Below, in pieces: positions 1 to 6,686 of a stretch of DNA of 13,448 nt. The stretch lies in assembly GCA_030740135.1 (NCBI GenBank), contig JASLXW010000014.1:6151-19598 (forward strand). The letters run 5' to 3'. This DNA comes from Nitrospinota bacterium (lineage in GTDB: Bacteria; UBA8248; JACPRG01). Every line of letters begins with the position of its first letter. Position 1 is the stretch's first letter. The position numbers and the translations under genes were made by a program. The notes beneath the pieces were generated by a model that was not told the DNA's origin, made no database searches, and saw nothing but the letters and a program-made list of their open reading frames with translations.

Positions 1-2
1 TT

Positions 3-389
3 TCGGTCCCCGAGAGCCGCCTCATCGTCATCCAGCCCTGGGACAAGTCGGTGGCGCCCGAGGTGGAGAAGGCCATCCAGCGCTCCAACCTCGGCCTGAA
101 CCCCGTCAGCGACGGAACGGTCATCCGGATCCCCGTTCCGCCCCTGACCGAAGAGCGCAGGCGGGACCTGGTCAAGGTCGTCAAGAAAAGCGCGGAGGAC
201 CGGCGAATCTCCGTTCGGAACGTCCGGCGCGACGGCAACGACCTGCTCAAGCAGATGGAGAAAGACAAAGAGATCAGCGAAGACGATAACCGCCGCGCCC
301 AGGAGCGAATCCAGAAACTGACGGACGAGTTCATCCGAAAAGTGGACGAGGCCGCGGCGAAAAAAGAGAAAGAAGTCATGGAGGAATGA
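3..389 (+). CDS. frr: Ribosome recycling factor, 3' part (5' end outside the window)
   Basis: RRF acts with EF-G to split the post-termination ribosome so that its subunits can be reused. The visible 128 codons run in frame from base 3 to the TGA at 387-389. They match the C-terminal two-thirds of RRF, including [42 protein letters not shown] and [11 protein letters not shown], the most conserved RRF blocks. Compared with the roughly 185-residue family length, about the first 57 residues lie beyond the left edge. A GTG at 51 is internal and not the start. The stop overlaps the first possible uppS start codon as ATGA. frr-uppS-cdsA-dxr is a common bacterial order. Nothing suggests the gene is damaged; it is truncated only by the window. 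Confidence 0.97.
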   Translation, partial: SVPESRLIVIQPWDKSVAPEVEKAIQRSNLGLNPVSDGTVIRIPVPPLTEERRRDLVKVVKKSAEDRRISVRNVRRDGNDLLKQMEKDKEISEDDNRRAQERIQKLTDEFIRKVDEAAAKKEKEVMEE

Positions 390-1204
390 CCGACCGGAGC
401 GCCCGATCCGTCCTCCCTTCCACCGCATCCGAAGGAATTCCCCTCGTGTCCGCCGATGACCTTCCGGCACAAATCGACCTCCGGAAACTTCCCCGCCACA
501 TCGCCATCATCATGGACGGCAACGGCCGCTGGGCCCACAACCGCCGCCTGCCGAGAATCGCCGGACACCGCGAAGGCGTCCGATCGGTTGATGAGATCGT
601 CACCACCTGCCGGGAAATCGGCGTCGGCGCGCTCACGCTGTACGCCTTCTCCGAGGAGAACTGGAGCCGCCCCTCCCTGGAAATCCGGGCCCTGTGGGAA
701 ATTCTACGGGAGTTCCTCCGCAAAGAGATCGACCGGATGATGCGCGAGAACATCCGTTTCAAGACCATCGGCGCGGTGGGAAACCTCCCCAAAGGCGCCC
801 AGCGGATCATCGAGGAATCCGAAAGCCGGACGGCCGAGAACGACGGCATGGTGCTCACCCTGGCCCTGAGTTACGGGTCCCGGCAGGAGATCATCCGGGC
901 GGCCCAGGCAATGGCCGAGGCGGTGAGACGGGACGAGATGAAACCCGAGGACATCCCGCGGCTCTTCGAGCGATTCCTGTACACGGCCGACCTGCCCGAT
1001 CCGGATTTGCTGATCCGCACGAGCGGAGAGCTCCGGATCAGCAACTTCCTCCTGTGGCAGCTGGCCTACACGGAGCTCTACTTCACCGATGTCCTGTGGC
1101 CGGATTTCCGAAAGCCCGAGCTTTACCGGGCGATCCTCGAGTTCCAGAATCGGGAGCGGCGCTTCGGCCGGACCCAAGACCAAGTGGCCCAAAAAAAGGG
1201 ATAA
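386..1204 (+). CDS. uppS: Isoprenyl transferase (undecaprenyl diphosphate synthase)
   Basis: This cytosolic cis-prenyltransferase adds isopentenyl units to farnesyl diphosphate, making the C55 lipid carrier precursor for peptidoglycan and surface polysaccharides. Visible family motifs are [13 protein letters not shown] at residues 38-50 with catalytic Asp44, [11 protein letters not shown], and RTSGE at 211-215 followed by [17 protein letters not shown]. The product is 272 aa from ATG 386, which overlaps the frr stop by 4 nt. That ATG has GGAGG only 1 nt upstream, too close for normal use. An in-frame GTG at 446 has GAAGGA about 9 nt upstream and would give 252 aa with 17 residues before the HIAIIMDG block, close to the E. 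coli enzyme (253 aa). The true start may therefore be 446. cdsA follows after 3 nt. Confidence 0.96.
   Translation: MTDRSARSVLPSTASEGIPLVSADDLPAQIDLRKLPRHIAIIMDGNGRWAHNRRLPRIAGHREGVRSVDEIVTTCREIGVGALTLYAFSEENWSRPSLEIRALWEILREFLRKEIDRMMRENIRFKTIGAVGNLPKGAQRIIEESESRTAENDGMVLTLALSYGSRQEIIRAAQAMAEAVRRDEMKPEDIPRLFERFLYTADLPDPDLLIRTSGELRISNFLLWQLAYTELYFTDVLWPDFRKPELYRAILEFQNRERRFGRTQDQVAQKKG
431..436 (+). promoter_or_regulatory. Candidate ribosome binding site for an internal uppS start
   Basis: GAAGGA lies 9 nt before the in-frame GTG at 446. It supports a 252-residue UppS rather than the 272-residue form that starts at ATG 386, whose purine run sits almost against the start codon. Confidence 0.45.
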
Positions 1205-1207
1205 GGC

Positions 1208-2032
1208 GTGACCCGCGTTCTCAGCGCCGGGGTCGCGCTCGTGGTCCTGATCCCCTTCGTCCGTTACGGCAGTCCGGTCTCCTTTTCACTCCTCGTCGCG
1301 GCCGCCGCCGCCGTCGGCACGTGGGAATTCCTCCGCCTGGCGGGATTTCCCGGAAACCGCATCGCTCTGGGGCTGGGCGCCGCCGCCGGGGCCGCGCTGG
1401 CCTTCGGGATCCCGCATTTCCCGCCCCCCGCCGCCACGCTGGTTGTCTGGGCGGCGCTTCTGTTATTCTTCTCTTCAGCGCTCTGCCTGCCCCGACACGT
1501 TTGGCCCGCCCCGAAGGGGATCCCCGGGGGGATCCTCGGCATCGGGTTCGTGGGATTCACATTCGGGTCCATGACCCTGTTGCGGAGCTTTCCGGAGGGA
1601 GGAGACGGGGCCGAGGGCTGGCGGTGGATCTTCTTTCTGTGGCTCGTCGTCTGGGCGGGGGACACCGGCGCTTATTACGGGGGCCGGGCGTGGGGCAGCC
1701 GCCCGTTGCACGCCCGGCTGAGCCCGAAGAAGACCGTCGAAGGCGCCCTGGCCGGTATGGGGGCGAGCCTGGCGGCCGGGATCCTCGCGTGGGCGTGGTT
1801 CCTGCCCGCGCGTCCCGAATGGGGATGGCTCGGAGCGGGGGCGGTGGGCCTGCTTCTCGGCGCCGCCGGTCAGGCGGGAGACCTGGCCGAGTCGGCGATC
1901 AAGCGCGCCGCCGGGGTCAAGGACGCCGGTGCGCTCATCCCCGGCCACGGCGGGATGCTGGATCGCCTGGACGCCCTGATGTTCGCGGGTCCCATCCTTT
2001 ATGCGATATTATGGATGCGGGGAATCCCGTAG
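1208..2032 (+). CDS. cdsA: Phosphatidate cytidylyltransferase (CDP-diglyceride synthase)
   Basis: This integral membrane enzyme makes CDP-diacylglycerol from phosphatidic acid and CTP, the branch point for all phospholipids. The 274-aa product is very hydrophobic, with about seven or eight membrane segments. Its C-terminal half carries LSPKKTVEGALAGMG and the CdsA signature around SAIKRAAGVKDAG followed by LIPGHGGMLDRLDAL, with all the signature K/R, D, HGG and DRLD positions present. GDLAESAIKR precedes it as usual. The start is GTG 1208, 3 nt after the uppS stop. Only AAGG lies just upstream, so it is probably translated by coupling to uppS. Its product feeds the PgpA branch encoded two genes downstream. 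Confidence 0.96.
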   Translation: MTRVLSAGVALVVLIPFVRYGSPVSFSLLVAAAAAVGTWEFLRLAGFPGNRIALGLGAAAGAALAFGIPHFPPPAATLVVWAALLLFFSSALCLPRHVWPAPKGIPGGILGIGFVGFTFGSMTLLRSFPEGGDGAEGWRWIFFLWLVVWAGDTGAYYGGRAWGSRPLHARLSPKKTVEGALAGMGASLAAGILAWAWFLPARPEWGWLGAGAVGLLLGAAGQAGDLAESAIKRAAGVKDAGALIPGHGGMLDRLDALMFAGPILYAILWMRGIP

Positions 2033-2082
2033 CGGCGGCGCGAAGCGGGGGCGTCGTCGCCTTTCCAACCCTCGCCTCCTGA

Positions 2083-2103
2083 ATGAGAATCAATCCGATA
2101 TGA
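2083..2103 (+). CDS. Possible 6-codon leader ORF overlapping the dxr start
   Basis: ATG 2083 opens a six-codon frame (MRINPI) whose TGA at 2101-2103 overlaps the dxr ATG at 2100 as ATGA. It has no Shine-Dalgarno sequence; the bases just before it (CGCCTCCT) instead resemble the anti-Shine-Dalgarno end of 16S rRNA. It could serve re-initiation at dxr, which itself has no evident ribosome binding site, or it may be chance. Confidence 0.15.
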   Translation: MRINPI

Positions 2104-3296
2104 GCGTTGAGGCGCATGCCGGCCGGAACCGGATTGTCATCCTCGGGGCGACGGGGTCCATCGGGACCAGCGCCCTCGATATCGTCCGGCACAACCTGGA
2201 CGAGTTGGAGATTGTGGGCCTGGCGGGGCGCCGGAACATCGACCGCCTGGAGGAACAGGCGCGGGAGTTCCGGCCGCCGGCGGTCGCGGTGTACGATCGG
2301 GACGCGGCCCGGGCGCTTCAGGAGCGGCTCAGCGAACTGAAGATCGAGGTCTGGTCCGGACCGGAAGGCCAGGAGCGAATGGGCCGACTGGCGGAGGCGG
2401 ACGTGGTCTTGACCGCCGTCGAGGGCGTGGCCGGACTCATCCCCACGCTCTCCGCCGTCGAAGCCGGAAAGGTCGTCGCACTGGCCAACAAGGAGCCCCT
2501 GGTCGCGGCCGGCGAGCTGGTGGTCGGCCGGGCGGCCGAGCGCGGGGCCCAGCTCCTGCCCGTCGACAGCGAGCACAACGCCATCTACCAGGCCCTCAAG
2601 GGGCATCGGCCCGAGGACGTCCGCCGGCTCATTCTCACCGCCTCGGGCGGACCCTTCCGGGATCACTCCAAAGAGGAGATGGGAACCGTCACCCGGGAGG
2701 AGGCCCTGAGCCATCCCAACTGGGACATGGGCCCCAAAGTCACGATCGACTCGGCCACAATGATGAACAAGGGTCTCGAGATCATCGAGGCGCACTGGCT
2801 CTTCGGCGTCCCCGGGGATCGCATCGAGGTGCTCGTCCACCGCGAGAGCATCGTCCATTCGCTGGTCGAATACGTGGACGGCTCTTTCATCGGCCAGTTG
2901 GGCCTGCCGGACATGCGGATTCCAATCTCTTACGCCTTGCGGTATCCCAAACGCCTCGAGGCCCACTTCCCCCCGCTCGACCTGGCCGAGGTCGGCCGGC
3001 TGTCTTTCTCCGCCCCCGATCCGGACCGGTTCCCCAGCCTCTCCCTGGCCCGGGAGGCCCTGCGGGTCGGCGAGACGATGCCCGCCGTGATGAACGCGGC
3101 CAACGAGATGGCCGTCGAGTATTTTCTGCAAGGGTTAATCCCCTTCATCCGGATCCCGGAGCTGATCGAGCGGGTCATGGAGGCCCACCGGCCCGAGCGC
3201 AACGTCGAGCTGGAGACCATCCAGCGGGCGGACGGTTGGGCGCGCGAGGAGGCGCGGGCGTGGCTGGCGCGGTGGAATGGCGCCGGACGGAGCTGA
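2100..3296 (+). CDS. dxr: 1-deoxy-D-xylulose 5-phosphate reductoisomerase
   Basis: DXR converts DXP to 2-C-methyl-D-erythritol 4-phosphate with NADPH and a divalent metal, the committed step of the MEP isoprenoid pathway. The 398-aa product equals the E. coli length. It shows the nucleotide-binding GATGSIG at residues 16-22, ANKEPLVAAGE from 129, metal ligands Asp156 and Glu158 in PVDSEHNA, and Glu227 in MMNKGLEIIEAHW. The C-terminal AANEMAVEYF block is also present. HRESIVHS replaces the usual HPQS/HPES form, so a Pro is changed to Arg. The frame stays open to ATG 2001 inside cdsA, but homology begins at ATG 2100 (MSVEAHAGRNRIVILGATGS). No clear ribosome binding site precedes it. Its end overlaps pgpA by 20 nt, and no rseP follows. 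Confidence 0.97.
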   Translation: MSVEAHAGRNRIVILGATGSIGTSALDIVRHNLDELEIVGLAGRRNIDRLEEQAREFRPPAVAVYDRDAARALQERLSELKIEVWSGPEGQERMGRLAEADVVLTAVEGVAGLIPTLSAVEAGKVVALANKEPLVAAGELVVGRAAERGAQLLPVDSEHNAIYQALKGHRPEDVRRLILTASGGPFRDHSKEEMGTVTREEALSHPNWDMGPKVTIDSATMMNKGLEIIEAHWLFGVPGDRIEVLVHRESIVHSLVEYVDGSFIGQLGLPDMRIPISYALRYPKRLEAHFPPLDLAEVGRLSFSAPDPDRFPSLSLAREALRVGETMPAVMNAANEMAVEYFLQGLIPFIRIPELIERVMEAHRPERNVELETIQRADGWAREEARAWLARWNGAGRS

Positions 3297-3789
3297 GCCC
3301 GCGACGGCGAGCCCCCGGGGGCCCGGGCCTTGGACCGCCCTGGGACGGGGGATCGGCTGGGCGCTCGCCGCGGGGGGCGGCGCGGGACTAATCCCCGGGG
3401 TTCCCGGAACGGCCGGGAGCCTGCTCGCCCTGGGGATTTACCTGGCGGTTCCTTACCCGGGAGACGCGCTCTACCTGACGGCCGTCCTCGCCCTGTTCCT
3501 GCTCGGAATTCCGCTGAGCACTTGGGCGGAAGGGCGATCGGGCAGAGGGGACGACCCCCGGATCGTCTGGGACGAAATGGTCGGGATGTGGGTGGCCTTG
3601 TACGCCATTGCGCCGAATGTATATTTTGTTCCGGCGGCGTTTGTCCTGTTTCGGGTTTTCGACATCTGGAAGCCATTCGGCGAACCGGGTCAGCGGGGCT
3701 TCGGAATCATGCTCGACGACTTGTTGGCGGGCGTCGCCGCCAACATCTGCCTTCAGATCGCCCTGTGGCTGGCCGGGGCTTTTCTGTGA
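3277..3789 (+). CDS. pgpA: Phosphatidylglycerophosphatase A
   Basis: PgpA removes the phosphate from phosphatidylglycerophosphate to give phosphatidylglycerol at the inner membrane, downstream of CdsA and PgsA. The 170-aa product has the family blocks GLIPGVPGTAGSL at 37-49, DDPRIVWDEMVG at 92-103 (Asp and Glu likely metal ligands), FRVFDIWKPF at 125-134 and GFGIMLDDLLAG at 141-152. About four hydrophobic stretches lie between them. The length is normal for the family. ATG 3277 lies within the last codons of dxr (20-nt overlap), so translation is probably coupled. The N-terminus is Pro/Gly/Ala-rich and poorly conserved, so the exact start is less certain than the identity. pncC follows after 19 nt. 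Confidence 0.95.
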   Translation: MAPDGAEPATASPRGPGPWTALGRGIGWALAAGGGAGLIPGVPGTAGSLLALGIYLAVPYPGDALYLTAVLALFLLGIPLSTWAEGRSGRGDDPRIVWDEMVGMWVALYAIAPNVYFVPAAFVLFRVFDIWKPFGEPGQRGFGIMLDDLLAGVAANICLQIALWLAGAFL

Positions 3790-3812
3790 GTCGGAAGAGA
3801 GGCGCTCCATGA
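3786..3812 (+). CDS. Possible 8-codon ORF bridging pgpA and pncC
   Basis: GTG 3786 overlaps the pgpA stop as GTGA, and the frame (VSRKRGAP) ends in a TGA at 3810-3812 that overlaps the pncC ATG as ATGA. A ribosome ending pgpA could in principle be relayed to pncC. pncC has its own AGAGAGG ribosome binding site, so the bridge is not needed and may be chance. Confidence 0.1.
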   Translation: MSRKRGAP

Positions 3813-4360
3813 GTGAGACGGACCGGCCCCCCGCGGAGGAGGAGATCGGCCCCCTGATCCGGCAACGGGGCTGGACGCTGGCCACCGCGGAATCCTGCAC
3901 CGGCGGAGGCGTCGGCGCCCGGGTGACGGCGGTTTCGGGAAGCTCGGCGTATTACCAGGGCGGCGTCATCGCCTATCACAACGACGTCAAGAGGGACCGA
4001 CTGGGGGTTTCCGAGGAGACGCTCGAGACCCACGGCGCGGTGAGCGCGCAAACGGCGGCGGAGATGGCCCGCGGGGCGCGACGGGCGCCGGGAGGGGGAG
4101 AAGGAGGGGCCTCGGTCGGCCTGTCCGTGACCGGCGTCGCCGGCCCCGAGGGCGGGACCGAGGAGAAACCCGTCGGGACAGTCTACATCGGCGTTTCCTC
4201 CGACGAAGGGGAGACCGTCCGCCATTTCATATTTTCCGGCGGCCGTGAATCGGTGAGGAACCAGAGCCGGGACGCCGCCCTGGCGCTGCTGCGGGACCAT
4301 TTGCGGGGTCTCGCGCCCGCGGCGGAGAAAAGCGCCGCGGCCGGGCCGAAGGAGGAATGA
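3809..4360 (+). CDS. pncC: Nicotinamide-nucleotide amidohydrolase (stand-alone CinA C-terminal domain)
   Basis: PncC deamidates nicotinamide mononucleotide to nicotinate mononucleotide, recycling the NMN released by NAD-dependent DNA ligase. The 183-aa product is a single CinA C-terminal domain. It has AESCTGGGVGARV from residue 27 with probable nucleophile Ser29, NDVKRDRLGV from 58, HGAVS at 75-79, and VTGVAGPEGGTEEKPVGTVYIG spanning about 107-128. The N-terminal molybdopterin-binding-like domain of full-length CinA is missing, as in many bacteria. The frame extends upstream into pgpA, but ATG 3809 is chosen because AGAGAGG lies about 6 nt before it and homology begins after it. An Ala/Gly/Pro-rich insertion (residues about 91-101) is low complexity. 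The stop lies 7 nt before thpR. Confidence 0.93.
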   Translation: MSETDRPPAEEEIGPLIRQRGWTLATAESCTGGGVGARVTAVSGSSAYYQGGVIAYHNDVKRDRLGVSEETLETHGAVSAQTAAEMARGARRAPGGGEGGASVGLSVTGVAGPEGGTEEKPVGTVYIGVSSDEGETVRHFIFSGGRESVRNQSRDAALALLRDHLRGLAPAAEKSAAAGPKEE

Positions 4361-4367
4361 GGAGGTC

Positions 4368-5003
4368 ATGGACGAAGGCGCCCCCGGCCGGGAGAACACA
4401 AAGCGCTGCTTCGTCGCCGTGACGGCCCCGGAGGCCGTCCGCGGCCGGGCGGCGGACATCCAAGACGCGCTCCAGCGGCGCCCCGAATTACTCGGAATCC
4501 GGTGGTTGAAACCCGACGCCTTTCACATCACATTGAAATTTCTCGGAGACGTGCCGGTCGAAGACCTTTCCTACATCGCCCAACAACTCTCCATCGTGTC
4601 GCAAGGATGCCGGCCCACGCAAATCCGGCTGGACCGCCTCGGGGTCTTCCCCAACGCCAAGCGGCCCCGCGTCCTGTGGTGGGGACCGGACCCGGAAACC
4701 GTCCCGGCCGAGCTCCGCGCCGTCCACTTTCACGTCCAGGAGGCCCTCCACCTGTTGGGTTTCGAGAAAGAGGACCGGCCCTTTCATCCCCACCTCACGC
4801 TGGGGCGCATCCGGGACAACGTCGACCCGAGCCGGGTGGCGGAGGCCCTCCTGGAGACGGAGAGCGGGCTTGAAACCGATTTCCCCATCCGGCGCATCGA
4901 CTTGATGGAAAGCCGTCTCCATCCCCAGGGGGCGGTCTACGAGACGCTGGTCGAGGTGGACATCGAAGGAAAGACCGGCGAGGAGCGCGCGGCGGCGGAT
5001 TAA
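4368..5003 (+). CDS. thpR: RNA 2',3'-cyclic phosphodiesterase (LigT/ThpR family)
   Basis: This is a 2H-phosphoesterase, historically called 2'-5' RNA ligase, that opens 2',3'-cyclic phosphates at RNA ends; its physiological role is still unclear. The 211-aa product has both catalytic H-x-T/S-x motifs: HITLKFLG with His53 and HLTLGRIR with His142, preceded by FHP. RCFVAV near the N-terminus and RLGVFPNAKRPRVLWWG around residues 90-106 are also typical. It is slightly longer than the usual 180-190 aa, with a charged C-terminal tail. ATG 4368 follows GAGGAGGT, which is only about 2 nt away, so spacing is tight. Pairing of thpR with cinA/pncC and pgpA recurs in several bacterial groups, often with recA next, which is not seen here. 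Confidence 0.93.
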   Translation: MDEGAPGRENTKRCFVAVTAPEAVRGRAADIQDALQRRPELLGIRWLKPDAFHITLKFLGDVPVEDLSYIAQQLSIVSQGCRPTQIRLDRLGVFPNAKRPRVLWWGPDPETVPAELRAVHFHVQEALHLLGFEKEDRPFHPHLTLGRIRDNVDPSRVAEALLETESGLETDFPIRRIDLMESRLHPQGAVYETLVEVDIEGKTGEERAAAD

Positions 5004-5059
5004 GCCGACCGGCGGGCGCCCCGTGTCCCGGCCGCCCTCCCAAACCCTCGCCCCCTGTC

Positions 5060-5088
5060 TTGCGTGCGCATCGGGCCGGTGTTAGCAT
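5060..5088 (+). promoter_or_regulatory. Candidate sigma-70-type promoter for the MBL-fold hydrolase group
   Basis: TTGCGT (5060-5065) and TAGCAT (5083-5088) are separated by exactly 17 nt in the 142-nt gap after thpR, the largest gap in this block before the terminator. The matches are 3/6 and 4/6 to the consensus, so this is only suggestive. Transcription would begin near 5095, about 50 nt before the hydrolase start. No convincing terminator was seen between thpR and this site, so read-through from the upstream genes is also possible. Confidence 0.35.
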
Positions 5089-5145
5089 GAGATTAAGCGT
5101 TGAATTCCAATAGGTTGTGAAACCCGCGGGGGAGAAAGCAAACTC

Positions 5146-5784
5146 ATGGAAACGACGGACACCGGCGCGGCCCTCGTCAAGAAGGTCCGCGTCGGAGATT
5201 TCGGAAACAACATCTACGTCCTGGTCTGCAAGAAGACAAACGACAGCGTCATCGTGGACGCCTCCTTCGAGGCCGACAAGCTCCTGGCCGCCGCCGAGGG
5301 AACCAACGTCCGTTACATCCTGATGACGCACTGCCACTCCGACCACGTCCAGGCGCTGGATGAGCTGAAAGCGGCGACGGGCGTTCCGGTCGGCATCCCC
5401 CCCGCGGAGGCCGCTCAATTCGGCATCCAGGGCGACTTCGACATCAACGACGGCGACACGATCCGGTTCGGAGAGTGCGAGGTCGGCGCCTTCCTGGCCG
5501 GTCCGGGGCATTCCCCCGCGGGCACGGCCTTCCTCCTGCCCGGACACTGCATCGTCGGAGACGCCGTCTTTCCCGGGGGGCCGGGGCGGACCAACAGCCC
5601 GGAAGACTTCGAGGTCCTCGTGGACAACGTCCAAAAGCGGGTGTACACGCTGCCTGACGAGACGGTCCTCTATCCCGGACACGGCGACAACACGACCGTG
5701 GGCGATTCGAAAAAAGAGTACGCCGTCTTCGCCTCGAAAGAGCGCGGCAGCCCCGTCTACGGCGACGTCCTCTGGGCTGAGTGA
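5146..5784 (+). CDS. Metallo-beta-lactamase-fold hydrolase (glyoxalase II-like)
   Basis: This is a 212-aa dinuclear-metal hydrolase of the MBL superfamily; the substrate is unknown. All metal-binding positions can be seen: T-H-C-H-S-D-H at residues 61-67 (His62, His64, Asp66, His67), His122 in PGHSPAGT, Asp139 in VGDAVF and His179 in YPGHGDNT. GDFGNNIYVL near the N-terminus is the usual first strand. The closest general resemblance is to hydroxyacylglutathione hydrolase-like proteins. The C-terminal substrate-binding region of true glyoxalase II (about 250 aa) is short or absent, so a gloB name is not justified. ATG 5146 has a GGGGGAG run about 12 nt upstream, a rather long spacing. The 142-aa membrane protein gene starts 3 nt after the stop, pointing to one transcript. 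Confidence 0.9.
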   Translation: METTDTGAALVKKVRVGDFGNNIYVLVCKKTNDSVIVDASFEADKLLAAAEGTNVRYILMTHCHSDHVQALDELKAATGVPVGIPPAEAAQFGIQGDFDINDGDTIRFGECEVGAFLAGPGHSPAGTAFLLPGHCIVGDAVFPGGPGRTNSPEDFEVLVDNVQKRVYTLPDETVLYPGHGDNTTVGDSKKEYAVFASKERGSPVYGDVLWAE

Positions 5785-5787
5785 TCG

Positions 5788-6216
5788 GTGTCCAATCCCG
5801 CCAACGGCCACCAGGCGCGCGAGGACGCGGAGGTCCGAACCGACGGCGATCAGACCGCCGAGTGGCCCTACGTCGGCGAGCCGCGCGTCTACGCGCCGCT
5901 GTCTCCGTGGACGCGGTTCCAGGGCGGGGGGTTCTATGTGATGCTCTTCACGGTCTTCGGCATCTGCTGGACCCTCCTCTGCGGAGCGGGGCTCTATTAC
6001 GGAATGCGCAACGTAGCCGTTGTGAAGGGGATCGGGGTCTGGGACGCCGTGAGACTTCGATCAAGCACGGGGCTTTGGCTCTGGATTCAGGTCTGGCTCT
6101 ATCCCGTCCTGTCCACACAGATCGCGTCGCTCCTCATTCGGCTCTATTACAAGCGGACGGGCAGACCGCTCCGCCCGTCCTTATCGCCCGGACCCGTCGA
6201 GTCCGTCAAAGGGTGA
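5788..6216 (+). CDS. Hypothetical membrane protein with two predicted membrane segments
   Basis: I do not recognise this 142-aa product. The first 45 residues are polar and acidic. Two hydrophobic helices follow at about residues 48-71 (YVMLFTVFGICWTLLCGAGLY) and 96-120 (LWLWIQVWLYPVLSTQIASL). The tail is basic (YYKRTGRPLRP), suggesting both ends face the cytoplasm. It is rich in Trp and Tyr near the membrane borders. No signal peptide or catalytic motif is evident. GTG 5788 is the first start after the hydrolase stop, 3 nt away, so translational coupling is likely. The position suggests a link to the MBL-fold enzyme, but no function can be given. Confidence 0.72.
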   Translation: MSNPANGHQAREDAEVRTDGDQTAEWPYVGEPRVYAPLSPWTRFQGGGFYVMLFTVFGICWTLLCGAGLYYGMRNVAVVKGIGVWDAVRLRSSTGLWLWIQVWLYPVLSTQIASLLIRLYYKRTGRPLRPSLSPGPVESVKG

Positions 6217-6233
6217 GCGCCGGAAGCCTTTGA

Positions 6234-6509
6234 ATGGGACGCAAACAGGGAAAGAGGCCAAAGACCGGTCACATCGTCTGGGGCCTTTTGACATTGCTCT
6301 CCGTGGCCCTCATCGGGTCCGGAATCGGGCCGATCGAGCTTTTGGGAGACGCCCTCCTCGCCCTGTGCCTCATCAAGGCGGGCCTCAAGGCGCACGGCCA
6401 CGTCATCGGCGGGAGAAGGAGGGGGAGGGGAGGCACGCGGCGTCCGCGGTTCGGGTCGAAAGGGGCGGCCTCTCCCACCCGGCCGCCGGGAAACCTTGAT
6501 TCGGCGTAG
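6234..6509 (+). CDS. Hypothetical small membrane protein with a basic Arg/Gly-rich tail
   Basis: This 91-aa product is not recognised. A basic N-terminus (MGRKQGKRPK) is followed by two hydrophobic stretches, about residues 13-30 and 33-50, that look like a helical hairpin. An Arg/Gly-rich tail (GGRRRGRGGTRRPR, residues 59-72) could bind nucleic acid or anionic lipid; that is inference. ATG 6234 has GGAAG about 8 nt upstream and lies 17 nt after the previous stop. A strong Rho-independent terminator begins within the last codons of this frame and supports it as the final gene of the transcript. A short basic frame in GC-rich DNA can arise by chance, so the call is moderate. Confidence 0.55.
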   Translation: MGRKQGKRPKTGHIVWGLLTLLSVALIGSGIGPIELLGDALLALCLIKAGLKAHGHVIGGRRRGRGGTRRPRFGSKGAASPTRPPGNLDSA

Positions 6510-6525
6510 GCCCGGCGGCATTTTT
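6482..6525 (+). terminator. Rho-independent terminator overlapping the 3' end of the 91-aa gene
   Basis: GCCGCCGGG (6482-6490) pairs perfectly with CCCGGCGGC (6511-6519), a 9-bp stem of only G-C pairs. It is followed at once by A and five T residues (6520-6525). The 20-nt loop holds the TAG stop of the 91-aa gene at 6507-6509. The 5' arm encodes part of the Pro-Pro-Gly stretch, so a ribosome finishing this gene would cover the 5' arm. A weaker alternative stem (6510-6517 with 6526-6533, one mismatch) uses the same 3' arm bases. Confidence 0.65.
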
Positions 6526-6682
6526 CGGCGGGCGGCGCCTCCGCAACCCTTTCGCGCCGAAGGCAATCATCCAGGTTTGACGGTCCTTTTGAATCCCCTT
6601 CAACCGCGACGCGTCCCGGCCGGCCTACGGAACCTGGGCGAGGCCGACCCCGGGGTCTTCGACCCATGAGGGCCTTCGGCCC
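6526..6682. other. Intergenic stretch before the 90-aa membrane gene
   Basis: No gene is supported here. TTGACG at 6577-6582 is a good -35-like hexamer, but no matching -10 lies 16-18 nt downstream. Just before the next gene, GGGCC-TTC-GGCCC (about 6670-6682) forms a short inverted repeat between two CCATGA copies. It could partly mask the start at 6683. Confidence 0.3.
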
Positions 6683-6686
6683 ATGA
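6666..6686 (+). CDS. Possible 6-codon leader ORF overlapping the next start
   Basis: ATG 6666 opens a six-codon frame (MRAFGP) whose TGA at 6684-6686 overlaps ATG 6683 as ATGA. Most of it lies within the GGGCC-TTC-GGCCC inverted repeat. There is no clear ribosome binding site, so it may be chance. Confidence 0.12.
   Translation: MRAFGP

Noticed and set aside
694..2082. Long open frame of 462 codons on the plus strand across uppS and cdsA
   Set aside because: It is rich in Arg, Pro and Gly and overlaps two well-supported genes throughout. Long chance frames are common in very GC-rich DNA.
2001..2099. 33-residue N-terminal extension of DXR from ATG 2001
   Set aside because: It overlaps cdsA, is not homologous to DXR, and the protein already has its family length from ATG 2100.
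1935..3131. 398-codon open frame antisense to dxr
   Set aside because: It mirrors the dxr codon pattern on the opposite strand and has no recognisable domain or start signal.
6403..6603. 66-codon minus-strand frame in the gap near the terminator
   Set aside because: It crosses the terminator and the end of the 91-aa gene, has no ribosome binding site of note and an Arg/Pro-rich make-up.
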